Source: Nocardioides solisilvae
Lineage (GTDB): Bacteria > Actinomycetota > Actinomycetes > Propionibacteriales > Nocardioidaceae
Assembly (NCBI RefSeq): GCF_003194625.1
Contig: NZ_QHKX01000003.1
Location: 186,001 to 250,000 of the forward strand
Reading direction: 5' to 3'
Length of the DNA stretch: 64,000 nt
The position numbers and the translations under genes were made by a program. Under the pieces are notes generated by a model. The model did no database searches. It saw nothing but the letters and a program-made list of their open reading frames with translations, and was not told the DNA's origin. Shown here in pieces: positions 1-7,068 of the stretch. Position 1 is the stretch's first letter. Every line of letters begins with the position of its first letter.

Positions 1-1
1 C

Positions 2-286
2 TCCACCTCCGCCTACCTCCTCGCGCTGCCCGACGACGAGGGCTGGATCATCGACACCCCGGGCATCCGCTCCTTCGGGCTGGCCCACGTCGACCCGACC
101 CGGCTCATCGAGGCGTTCCCCGACCTCGACGAGATGACCGAGGGCTGCCCGCGCGGCTGCACCCACGGCGGCGACGAGCCGGAGTGCGGGCTCGACGAGG
201 CCATGGCCGCGGGCGAGGCCGAGCCCGAGCGGGTCGACTCCTTCCGGCGCCTCCTCGCGGCCCGCGAGCGACGTCCCGAGGACTGA
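2..286 (+). CDS. rsgA: RsgA, C-terminal end (partial at left edge)
   Basis: The window opens inside this gene; about 94 residues remain. RsgA is a circularly permuted GTPase that helps mature the 30S ribosomal subunit in the cytoplasm. The remnant carries the DTPGIRSFGL segment, corresponding to the G3 motif of the permuted G domain, followed by the C-terminal zinc-binding module CPRGCTHGGDEPEC, which is diagnostic of the family. The frame is set by these motifs and ends at a TGA at 284-286. The next gene, hisN, follows 52 bp later on the same strand. The pairing of rsgA with hisN is common in actinobacteria. The start and the nucleotide-binding loop lie outside the window. Confidence 0.9.
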   Translation, partial: STSAYLLALPDDEGWIIDTPGIRSFGLAHVDPTRLIEAFPDLDEMTEGCPRGCTHGGDEPECGLDEAMAAGEAEPERVDSFRRLLAARERRPED

Positions 287-325
287 GCCGGGACGCGCCC
301 GCCCGCCCCCGGCGCGGGAGGGGAA

Positions 326-331
326 TAGCCT
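326..331 (+). promoter_or_regulatory. -10 element for hisN (leaderless start)
   Basis: TAGCCT ends 7 nt before the hisN ATG and no Shine-Dalgarno sequence is present. The expected transcription start falls at or next to the start codon, so the message is probably leaderless. The same layout recurs in the window. Confidence 0.5.
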
Positions 332-338
332 GTCCCCC

Positions 339-1223
339 ATGCCCACCCCCGGAGCAGGCTCCCCCGACTACACAGACGACCTCAGGCTCGCCCACCTGCT
401 GGCCGACGACGCGGACTCCCTGACCGTCGCGCGGTTCAAGGCGCTCGACCTGCACGTGATGAGCAAGCCCGACCTCACGCCGGTCACCGACGCGGACCGC
501 GACGTCGAGGAGGGGATCCGCCGGACCCTGTCCCGGGTCCGCTCCCGCGACGCCGTGCTGGGCGAGGAGCAGGGCTCCACCGGCCACAGCCAGCGCCGGT
601 GGGTGGTCGACCCCATCGACGGCACCAAGAACTTCGTCCGGGGCGTGCCGGTCTGGGCCACCCTGATCGCGCTCGTGGTCGACGAGGAGGTCGTGCTGGG
701 CGTCGTCTCCGCCCCGCAGCTGCAGCGTCGCTGGTGGGCGTCGGTGGGCCACGGCGCCTGGACCGGCCGCTCCCTGCTCAAGGCGACCCGCTGCGAGGTC
801 TCCGACGTGCGCCGCCTCGAGGACGCCTCCCTCTCCTACAGCTCCCTGTCGGGCTGGGAGGACCGCGGCCGCCTCGAGGACTTCCTCGCGCTCTCCCGCC
901 GCTGCTGGCGGACCCGGGCCTACGGCGACTTCTGGTCCTACATGCTGCTGGCCGAGGGCGCCGTCGACCTGGCCGCCGAGCCCGAGCTGGAGCTCTACGA
1001 CATGGCAGCGCTCGACGTGATCGTGCGGGAGGCCGGGGGCCGGTTCACGTCGCTGGCGGGCGACGACGGTCCCTTCGGCGGCAACGCCATCGCCTCCAAC
1101 GGCCACCTGCACGAGGCCGCCCTGGCCTTCCTCGGGGCCTCGCCCGACGACGACGGGGACCCCGACGCCCGGCGTCCCGGCCCGGGGTCGGTGCACGAGC
1201 TGCGCCGCCGACCCCCGGTCTGA
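339..1223 (+). CDS. hisN: Histidinol-phosphatase, inositol-monophosphatase family
   Basis: A 294-residue Mg-dependent phosphatase of the IMPase fold. It has the metal-site signature VVDPIDGTKNFVRG near residue 90 and the second family motif LYDMAALDVIVREAGG near residue 225, where YDMAA replaces the usual WDxAA. Actinobacterial members with this sequence style dephosphorylate L-histidinol phosphate, the penultimate step of histidine synthesis. The assignment rests on family and on the frequent adjacency to rsgA, because IMPase paralogues are hard to separate by sequence alone. The ATG follows a TAGCCT -10 box with no ribosome-binding site. The C-terminal 30 residues are Pro/Arg/Asp-rich and probably disordered. 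Confidence 0.8.
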   Translation: MPTPGAGSPDYTDDLRLAHLLADDADSLTVARFKALDLHVMSKPDLTPVTDADRDVEEGIRRTLSRVRSRDAVLGEEQGSTGHSQRRWVVDPIDGTKNFVRGVPVWATLIALVVDEEVVLGVVSAPQLQRRWWASVGHGAWTGRSLLKATRCEVSDVRRLEDASLSYSSLSGWEDRGRLEDFLALSRRCWRTRAYGDFWSYMLLAEGAVDLAAEPELELYDMAALDVIVREAGGRFTSLAGDDGPFGGNAIASNGHLHEAALAFLGASPDDDGDPDARRPGPGSVHELRRRPPV

Positions 1224-1372
1224 GCCCGCTGCGTCCCCGCCCGTCGGCCGCGCCGCACGGGCGCCGGCCGGGCGGCTCTGCCCACGCCCGGGCCGCCGCC
1301 CTGTCCAAGCGCGCCGCGGGCGGTTAGCGTGTCGCGCAGGAGCAACCCACCAGGCCGCTACGGAGGTCAGCG

Positions 1373-1804
1373 ATGCGCATCCATGACGTACTCAAGGGCA
1401 AGGCGATCCACGAGGTCCTCACGATCTCGCCGGACGCGGGCGTCCGGGACCTGCTCGGCCTGCTCGCCGAGCACAACGTGGGCGCGCTGGTGGTGAGCCG
1501 GGACGGCGGGTCCCTCGACGGGATCGTGAGCGAGCGCGACGTGGTGCGGGCGCTGCACCGCGACCCGGGGGCGCTGGATCGCACGGTCGCCGACCTGATG
1601 ACCAGCGACGTCCACACCTGCGACGCCCACCACACGGTCGACGACCTGATGGCCGTGATGACCGAGCAGCGGATCCGGCACGTGCCGGTCCTGGCCGACG
1701 GACGGCTGGTCGGCGTCATCAGCATCGGCGACGTGGTGAAGAATCGGATCCAGGAGCTGGAGTTCGAACGCGACCAGCTCGACAGCTACGTCCACCAGAG
1801 CTGA
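1373..1804 (+). CDS. Two-CBS-domain protein
   Basis: A 143-residue cytosolic protein made almost entirely of a tandem CBS pair (Bateman module), roughly residues 8-65 and 75-130. The second repeat contains RIRHVPVLADGRLVGVISIGD, a typical CBS beta-alpha-beta signature, and the first has VVSRDGGSLDGIVSERDVV. Such modules bind adenine nucleotides or related ligands and usually act as sensors. No catalytic or DNA-binding partner domain is fused here, so the target is unknown. A GGAGG ribosome-binding site precedes the ATG. A gap of 149 bp separates it from hisN, so it may have its own promoter. Similar stand-alone CBS proteins are common in actinobacteria. Confidence 0.85.
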   Translation: MRIHDVLKGKAIHEVLTISPDAGVRDLLGLLAEHNVGALVVSRDGGSLDGIVSERDVVRALHRDPGALDRTVADLMTSDVHTCDAHHTVDDLMAVMTEQRIRHVPVLADGRLVGVISIGDVVKNRIQELEFERDQLDSYVHQS

Positions 1805-1863
1805 GCGACCCCCGCTCGGCCGACACCGCCGGCCCGGGGCCGGCACGGAAGGCAGGCACGTCC

Positions 1864-2232
1864 ATGCAGAAGCCCGAGGTCGACCCGCACATGGGCGAGG
1901 CGCCCACCGACCTGGAGGTCACCGACCTGGTCGAGGGCGACGGGGCGGAGGCCGCTGCCGGCCACACCGTCTCGGTCCACTACGTCGGCGTCGCGCACTC
2001 GACCGGGGAGGAGTTCGACGCCTCCTACAACCGCGGCACCCCGCTGCAGTTCCGGCTCGGCATCGGCCAGGTCATCTCCGGGTGGGACCAGGGGGTGCAG
2101 GGGATGAAGGTCGGCGGCCGCCGGCGGCTGGTCATCCCGCCGCACCTGGCCTACGGCGACCGCGGCGCCCCCGGCGCCATCGCTCCCGGCGAGACCCTGA
2201 TCTTCGTCGTGGACCTCCTCGAGGTGCGCTGA
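1864..2232 (+). CDS. FKBP-type peptidyl-prolyl cis-trans isomerase
   Basis: A 122-residue single-domain FKBP that speeds proline isomerisation during protein folding. The core signatures are visible: YVGVAHSTGEEFDASYNRG, then FRLGIGQVISGWDQGVQGMKVGGRR, and the closing LAYGDRG and LIFVVDLLEV segments, which together cover the whole protein. No signal peptide or membrane anchor is present, so it should be cytosolic. It starts 59 bp after the CBS gene on the same strand and may be cotranscribed with it. The neighbour downstream is convergent. Confidence 0.93.
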   Translation: MQKPEVDPHMGEAPTDLEVTDLVEGDGAEAAAGHTVSVHYVGVAHSTGEEFDASYNRGTPLQFRLGIGQVISGWDQGVQGMKVGGRRRLVIPPHLAYGDRGAPGAIAPGETLIFVVDLLEVR

Positions 2233-2254
2233 GCCGGCACCCGCCCGAGCCCGC

Positions 2255-2527
2255 CTACCAGGGCAGGTCGTCCGCCACGTCGCCCGTGGCGACCCGGACG
2301 GCCTGCCCTGCGGCGTCCCCGGAGCCGGCGTCGACGAGCTGGACGACGTCGCCCACGACCAGCTGGCGCCCGCGGCGCAGCTCCACCTCGCCGTTGACGA
2401 GGACCTGGCCGCCGGTCACCAGCGGCTTGGCCTCCGCGCCGTGGTCGACCAGGTTGGCGAGCTTGAGGAACTGGCCGAGCCGGATCGACTCGTCGCGGAT
2501 CGGCACGTCCATCGGCTCGGCACTCAT
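2255..2527 (-). CDS. S4-domain RNA-binding protein (YbcJ-like)
   Basis: A 90-residue protein that is essentially one S4 RNA-binding domain: IRLGQFLKLANLVDHGAEAK, then the turn GGQVLVNGEVELRRGRQL and VGDVVQL. Stand-alone S4 proteins of this type bind structured RNA, perhaps rRNA, but their substrate is not established. An in-frame ATG exists at 2536, but the GGGAGG ribosome-binding site touches it directly. The ATG at 2527, 9 nt from that site, is the better start. The gene is convergent with the FKBP gene, with a gap of only 22 bp. Confidence 0.8.
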   Translation of the reverse strand: MSAEPMDVPIRDESIRLGQFLKLANLVDHGAEAKPLVTGGQVLVNGEVELRRGRQLVVGDVVQLVDAGSGDAAGQAVRVATGDVADDLPW

Positions 2528-2575
2528 GGGCCACATCCTCCCACCCCGGCCGCGGTGTCCGGCCGCCCGCCGAGG

Positions 2576-3910
2576 TCAGTGACCGAGCAGCACGCTCGCG
2601 GTGTGGATCAGCACCCCCACCAGGCCACCGACGAGGGTGCCGTTGATCCGGATGAACTGCAGGTCGCGGCCGACGTGCAGCTCGATCCGCTCCGCCGCCT
2701 CGCGGCCGTCCCAGCGCTGGACGGTGTGGGTGATGACGGCGGTCAGCTCCGCGCCGTACCGCTCGACGCCGAAGACCACCAGGTCGGCGGCGCCCCGGTC
2801 GAGCCGCTCCCGCAGCGCCGCGTCCTCGCCGAGCCGGGAGCCGAACGCCGTCAGCTCGGCGACGGCCCGTCGGCGGACCTCGCCCCGGGGGTCGCGCAGC
2901 GAGCCCAGGAAGGCGCGGCGCAGCGAGTTCCACAGCGAGACCGCCGTGGCGCTGACCTGGGGGTGGTCCAGCAGGCGCTCCTTGAGCCGCTCGGCGCGCT
3001 CCCGCGTGACCGGGTCGTGGAGGAGGTCCTGGGCCAGCTGCGACAGCATCGAGTCGAGCGCCTCGCGGGCGTGGTGCGCGGGGTCGTCGCGGATGTCCTC
3101 CAGCCACCGCACGGCCTCGGCGTGCACCCGGTGCGTGACGGCCTCGTTGAGCCGGGGCGGCGTCCACCAGGGGGCCCGCGCCGAGAGCACCTCGGTGAAC
3201 GTCTCGGGGTTACGGACCAGCCAGCGGTGCAGCTCGACCAGCCCGAGGTCGACCAGGCCGTGGTGGGTGCCGTCGCGGACCACCTCCGCCAGCAGCGCCC
3301 CCGCGAGCGGGGCCACCGGCTCGTCGCGGAACCGCGGCACCAGGGCCTGGGTGACCAGGTCGGCGACGTGCTCGTCCCGGACCTTCGACAGGCCGATCGC
3401 GGCCACCTCCGCCACCTCGTCGACCACCCGGCGCGCATGCGCGGGGTCGGCGAGCCAGACGCCCACCCGGGAGGCGACCGCCGCGTGGGCCACCCGGTCC
3501 CTGATGATCTCCTCCTGCAGGAAGTTCTCCCCGACGAACTCCTCCAGGCTGCGACCCAGCTCGTCCTTGCGGCGTGGGATCAGCGCCGTGTGCGGCACCG
3601 GGATGCCGAGCGGGTGCCGGAAGAGGGCGGTCACGGCGAACCAGTCGGCGATCGCGCCCACCATCGACGCCTCGGCGCCGGCGTTGACGAAGCCCCAGAA
3701 GCCGTCCTGCCCCAGGGTGGCGACGTAGACCGCGGCGGCCAGGACCAGCAGCGAGACCGCCACGGTCCGCATCCGGCGCAGGCCGACCCGGCGCCGCTCG
3801 TCGGCCTCGGGCTGCGGCGTGACGATGCCCAGGGCCGGGCCGGACGGCGGGGCGGACGGCGGGGCGGGGTGCGGGTCGGTGGCGGGGCGACGCCCGGGGG
3901 TCTCGTTCAT
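2576..3910 (-). CDS. DUF445 family membrane protein
   Basis: About 444 residues. A Pro-rich N-terminus is followed by a hydrophobic segment (AVSLLVLAAAVYVATL), then a second short hydrophobic stretch with GAIADWFAVTALFRHPLGIP, the hallmark of DUF445/YheB-like proteins. The rest is long and helical, and a final hydrophobic segment (INGTLVGGLVGVLIHTASVL) ends the protein. This layout suggests a membrane protein with a large cytosolic helical domain. No function is established. A longer reading frame begins at 3955, but the ATG at 3910 avoids overlap with the divergent gene at 3949 and gives a more family-like N-terminus. Confidence 0.83.
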   Translation of the reverse strand: MNETPGRRPATDPHPAPPSAPPSGPALGIVTPQPEADERRRVGLRRMRTVAVSLLVLAAAVYVATLGQDGFWGFVNAGAEASMVGAIADWFAVTALFRHPLGIPVPHTALIPRRKDELGRSLEEFVGENFLQEEIIRDRVAHAAVASRVGVWLADPAHARRVVDEVAEVAAIGLSKVRDEHVADLVTQALVPRFRDEPVAPLAGALLAEVVRDGTHHGLVDLGLVELHRWLVRNPETFTEVLSARAPWWTPPRLNEAVTHRVHAEAVRWLEDIRDDPAHHAREALDSMLSQLAQDLLHDPVTRERAERLKERLLDHPQVSATAVSLWNSLRRAFLGSLRDPRGEVRRRAVAELTAFGSRLGEDAALRERLDRGAADLVVFGVERYGAELTAVITHTVQRWDGREAAERIELHVGRDLQFIRINGTLVGGLVGVLIHTASVLLGH

Positions 3911-3948
3911 CGCGGCCCATCCTGTCAGTGCGTGCCACAATGCCGCCC

Positions 3949-4344
3949 ATGCCACGCACCGTCATCACGTTCGGCACCTTCGACGTCTTCCACGTCGGTC
4001 ACCTGCGGGTGCTGGAGCGGGCCGCCGCCCTCGGCGACCGCCTCGTGGTGGGGGTCTCCGCCGACGCCCTCAACGAGCGCAAGAAGGGCCGGGTCCCGGT
4101 CTTCAGCCAGGGCGAGCGGCTGGCCATCGTCGCGGCGCTCAAGGTCGTCGACGAGGTCTTCGTCGAGGAGAGCCTCGAGCAGAAGCGCGACTACGTCCTC
4201 GAGCACGGGGCCGACGTCCTGGTGATGGGCGACGACTGGGCCGGCAGGTTCGACGACCTCGGCGACGTGTGCGAGGTCGTCTACCTGCCCCGCACCCCCG
4301 CCATCTCCACGACGGCGATCATCGAGCACATCGCCGACCTCTAG
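3949..4344 (+). CDS. Adenylyl/cytidylyltransferase family protein (TagD-like)
   Basis: A 131-residue nucleotidyltransferase of the HIGH-motif superfamily. The N-terminus has TFGTFDVFHVGHLRVLERA, containing the GTFDxxHxGH nucleotide-binding site, and the C-terminus has PAISTTAIIEHI, matching the ISTT signature of glycerol-3-phosphate cytidylyltransferases. Members transfer CMP or AMP to small phosphate alcohols used in cell-wall or lipid precursors. The exact substrate cannot be read from the sequence. An in-frame ATG lies two codons upstream (3943); I prefer 3949 because the family usually starts just before the first strand. It is divergent from the DUF445 gene, with 38 bp between start codons. 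Confidence 0.85.
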   Translation: MPRTVITFGTFDVFHVGHLRVLERAAALGDRLVVGVSADALNERKKGRVPVFSQGERLAIVAALKVVDEVFVEESLEQKRDYVLEHGADVLVMGDDWAGRFDDLGDVCEVVYLPRTPAISTTAIIEHIADL

Positions 4345-4415
4345 CCCCGACGGCCCACCCGTCGCGGCGCGGGCACGTAGCCTGTCCCCGACACACCCGG
4401 CCCCGAGGGGAATCC

Positions 4416-5924
4416 TTGCGTCGTACCGCCGCCGTGCTGACGGCCGTCCTGGCCCTGCTCGCCCCGGCGACCCCGGCCGCGGTCCCCGCCCCGGCGCCCA
4501 CGGACCACGTGGTCCCAGCGACCGCCCCGGCCGCCCCGGGCCTTCCCGACGTCGGGGACGCCGCCGACCGGCGCACCGGTGGCTCCGCCGCGGCCGAGCC
4601 CACGATGGTGCTGCGCGACGTCTACCTGGCCCGGCCCGGGCTGGACCGCACCGGGCGGCGGGCGGCCGACGCCGTCCTCGCCCGCCCGACCACGCCGGGC
4701 AAGGACGCCTACGCCTCCTACGACCCCGCGCTCCCCCCCGCGCAGCGGTGCGCCGCCCGGGTGTGCGTCACCTTCGTGGAGAGCGGACCCGACCGCGCCA
4801 CCCCCGAGTGGGCGGAGCGCACCCTGGCGACGTTCGAGTCCGTGTGGACGCGACAGGTCGACGAGATGGGCTACCGCGCCCCGGCACCCGACGGGACGGC
4901 GGGGGGCGACGCGCGCTTCGACGTCTACCTCGCCAACATCTCCGCCCAGGGCTTCTACGGCTACTGCGTCCCCGAGGAGCGGGTCCCCGGCCACCCGGGA
5001 CGCGCGCAGTCCTACTGCGTGCTCGACAACGACATGGCAGGCTTCGCGCGCTCCCCCGCCGCCAGCCTCGAGGTCACCGCCGCCCACGAGTTCTTCCACG
5101 CGATCCAGTTCAACCTCGACGTCCGCGAGGACCTGTGGTGGATGGAGGCCTCGGCGACCTGGATGGAGGAGCAGGTCGCCGACGGGATCGACGACAACCG
5201 CCAGTTCCTGCGGTCCGGCCAGCTGGGACGGCCGGGCACGCCGCTGGACTCCTTCTCCTCCGACCTGGCCGCCTACGGCAACTGGATCTTCGTGCAGCGG
5301 CTGGCGCAGCGGTTCGGGGTGGACGCCGTGCGCGGGGTGTGGGAGCGGCTCGAGGCCTCGTCGGGGGCTCCCGACGAGTACTCCGTCCAGGGCCTGAGGT
5401 CCTACGTGTCGTCCCGCGGCGAGCAGTGGGGCCGGTTCTACCTGCGGTTCGTGGAGGGCAACCTGACCCCCCGCCGTGCCTACCCCGAGGGGCGCTCCTA
5501 CCCTAAGGCCCCCCTGGGGACCAGGGCCCGGGTCCGGACCGGCCGACCGACGCGGCTCTCGGTCCGGGTGCCGCACCTCGCGGCCCACACGGTCCAGCTG
5601 CGTGCCGCGGCCGACCTGCCGAAGCGGCGACGCCTGCGGGTCCGGGTCGTCACCGGGCGCCCGCGCCCGGCCGCACCGGCCGCCAGCCTGCTCGTCTTCC
5701 GGCGCGGGGGCGGCGTGGCGCGCCTGGAGGTCCGGCTGAACGGCAAGGGCGTGGGCTCGCGGGTGGTCGACCTGCGCCGCGCCCGGGTACGCCGGGTCGT
5801 GCTCGTCCTGGCCAACGCCTCGACGCGCTACCGGGGCTGCGATCGCTCCGGCGCCTGGGCCTGCGGCGGGACCCCCGTCGACGACCGCCAGCGGTTCCGG
5901 GTCGTGGCGCGAGCCATCCGCTAG
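4416..5924 (+). CDS. Secreted HExxH zinc metalloprotease (putative)
   Basis: A 502-residue protein starting at a TTG at 4416, where a typical signal peptide begins (RRTAAVLTAVLALLAPATPAA). The TTG gives the only start that places the signal peptide at the N-terminus. The central region holds HEFFHAIQFNLD, with His224, Glu225 and His228 as the zincin HExxH motif, followed by a Trp- and acid-rich ATWMEEQV stretch as in MXAN_6640-type putative metalloproteases. The C-terminal 150 residues are Arg-rich and beta-like, perhaps a wall-binding or propeptide-like domain. I infer an extracellular protease; the substrate is unknown. A TAGCCT element lies at 4378. The gene stands alone between a cytidylyltransferase and a regulator. 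Confidence 0.72.
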   Translation: MRRTAAVLTAVLALLAPATPAAVPAPAPTDHVVPATAPAAPGLPDVGDAADRRTGGSAAAEPTMVLRDVYLARPGLDRTGRRAADAVLARPTTPGKDAYASYDPALPPAQRCAARVCVTFVESGPDRATPEWAERTLATFESVWTRQVDEMGYRAPAPDGTAGGDARFDVYLANISAQGFYGYCVPEERVPGHPGRAQSYCVLDNDMAGFARSPAASLEVTAAHEFFHAIQFNLDVREDLWWMEASATWMEEQVADGIDDNRQFLRSGQLGRPGTPLDSFSSDLAAYGNWIFVQRLAQRFGVDAVRGVWERLEASSGAPDEYSVQGLRSYVSSRGEQWGRFYLRFVEGNLTPRRAYPEGRSYPKAPLGTRARVRTGRPTRLSVRVPHLAAHTVQLRAAADLPKRRRLRVRVVTGRPRPAAPAASLLVFRRGGGVARLEVRLNGKGVGSRVVDLRRARVRRVVLVLANASTRYRGCDRSGAWACGGTPVDDRQRFRVVARAIR

Positions 5925-5960
5925 GTGTGCTGATGGGTCGGGCGACCCGGGCTCGCCCGA

Positions 5961-5980
5961 GTTCACCCAAGTTCACCCAA
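5961..5980 (+). repeat. Perfect 10-bp tandem repeat upstream of the PAS/REC gene
   Basis: GTTCACCCAA occurs twice head to tail, directly before a candidate promoter (TGACCG at 5989-5994, 17-bp spacer, TAGTTT at 6012-6017). Position and perfect repetition suggest an activator or repressor binding site. Confidence 0.45.
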
Positions 5981-6011
5981 GTACGTGATGACCGGTCGGC
6001 GCGGCGCGGTC

Positions 6012-6017
6012 TAGTTT
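6012..6017 (+). promoter_or_regulatory. -10 element of the PAS/REC gene (leaderless)
   Basis: TAGTTT ends 6 nt before the ATG at 6024, with no ribosome-binding site, implying leaderless transcription. A plausible -35 (TGACCG) lies 17 bp upstream. Confidence 0.5.
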
Positions 6018-6023
6018 CGGGCC

Positions 6024-7046
6024 ATGGACCGCCTCGCCCCCGGTGACCGCACCCTCCAGGACCTGGTGCAGGCCTCTCCCGAGGCCATCCTGGTCGTGGG
6101 GGCCGCCGGGACGGTGCTCCGCGCCAACGGCCGGGCCGCCGAGCTGCTGGGGGCCGATCCCCGCGGCTGCCTCCTCTCGCAGGTCCTGCCGGCCGACACG
6201 GTCGACGCGCTCGGCACGGCCGACCTGGAGCCTCCCGTCGGGCCGCTCGGCGAGCCGACCCGGGCGACGGGCCTGGACGGGCGCGCCCTCCTGCTCGACG
6301 TGGTCACCGCTCCCCTGCGCTCGGAGGGGGACGACACGCTGCACGCCGTCTTCCTGCGCGACGCCCACGACCGTCTGGAGCGGGAGCTCCTCGCCGGTCG
6401 GCTCCGCGAGTCGGAGGTCCGCCGGCGGCAGGCGCTCGAGCTCAACGACACGGTGGTGCAGACGCTCACCGCCACCGCCCACGCGCTCGAGCAGGGGGAC
6501 ACCGACCGGGCCGTGGGACTGCTGGAGCAGACCCTCTCGGCCGCGCGCCGGCTCATCGACGACTGGCTCAGCCCGCTCGACGGCCCCTTGGCCCCTGGCG
6601 ACCTGGTCCGCTCGGCGCCCTCGAGCCCGCCATCCGACGCCCCGACGACGGGCAGTCTCGCCGGCTCCGCTCCGGAGGGGACGCGCACGCGGGTCCTGGT
6701 GGTGGACGACGACCGCGACCTGCGCGAGCTCTTCGTGGTGCAGCTGCAGGCGTGCCCCGACCTCGAGGTGGTGGGCGAGGCCGCCGACGGGCACGAGGCG
6801 GTGCGGCTGGCGGCCGAGCTGACCCCCGACGTCGTGCTGCTCGACGTGGCCATGCCCGTGATGGACGGGCTCCAGGCGCTGCCGCTGATCCTGCGCGCCT
6901 CGCCCGGCAGCAGGGTCGTGGTGGTCTCCGCCTTCGACGAGGACGGCCTCGGGGCCCGCGCCCTCGCGCTGGGCGCGGTCCACTACGTCGAGAAGGGCTT
7001 CACGATGCGGCTGCCCGAGGTGGTGCGGGCGGTCCTGGCGCGCTGA
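6024..7046 (+). CDS. PAS - degenerate HisKA-like helix - receiver domain regulator
   Basis: A 340-residue cytosolic signalling protein. Residues 10-115 form a PAS-like sensor domain (ASPEAILVVGAAGTVLRANG). Residues 120-185 resemble the HisKA_3 dimerisation helices, but the phospho-acceptor position reads ELND with Asn141 in place of His, and no ATPase domain follows. Residues 222-340 are a complete CheY-like receiver: acidic pair in VLVVDDDRD, phospho-acceptor Asp274 in VLLDVAMP, Ser302 and Lys324. There is no DNA-binding output domain, so it probably acts by protein contact. No cognate kinase is adjacent. A 10-bp tandem repeat lies just upstream of its promoter. Confidence 0.8.
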   Translation: MDRLAPGDRTLQDLVQASPEAILVVGAAGTVLRANGRAAELLGADPRGCLLSQVLPADTVDALGTADLEPPVGPLGEPTRATGLDGRALLLDVVTAPLRSEGDDTLHAVFLRDAHDRLERELLAGRLRESEVRRRQALELNDTVVQTLTATAHALEQGDTDRAVGLLEQTLSAARRLIDDWLSPLDGPLAPGDLVRSAPSSPPSDAPTTGSLAGSAPEGTRTRVLVVDDDRDLRELFVVQLQACPDLEVVGEAADGHEAVRLAAELTPDVVLLDVAMPVMDGLQALPLILRASPGSRVVVVSAFDEDGLGARALALGAVHYVEKGFTMRLPEVVRAVLAR

Positions 7047-7068
7047 CCCGGACCGCCCGCGTGACGCC

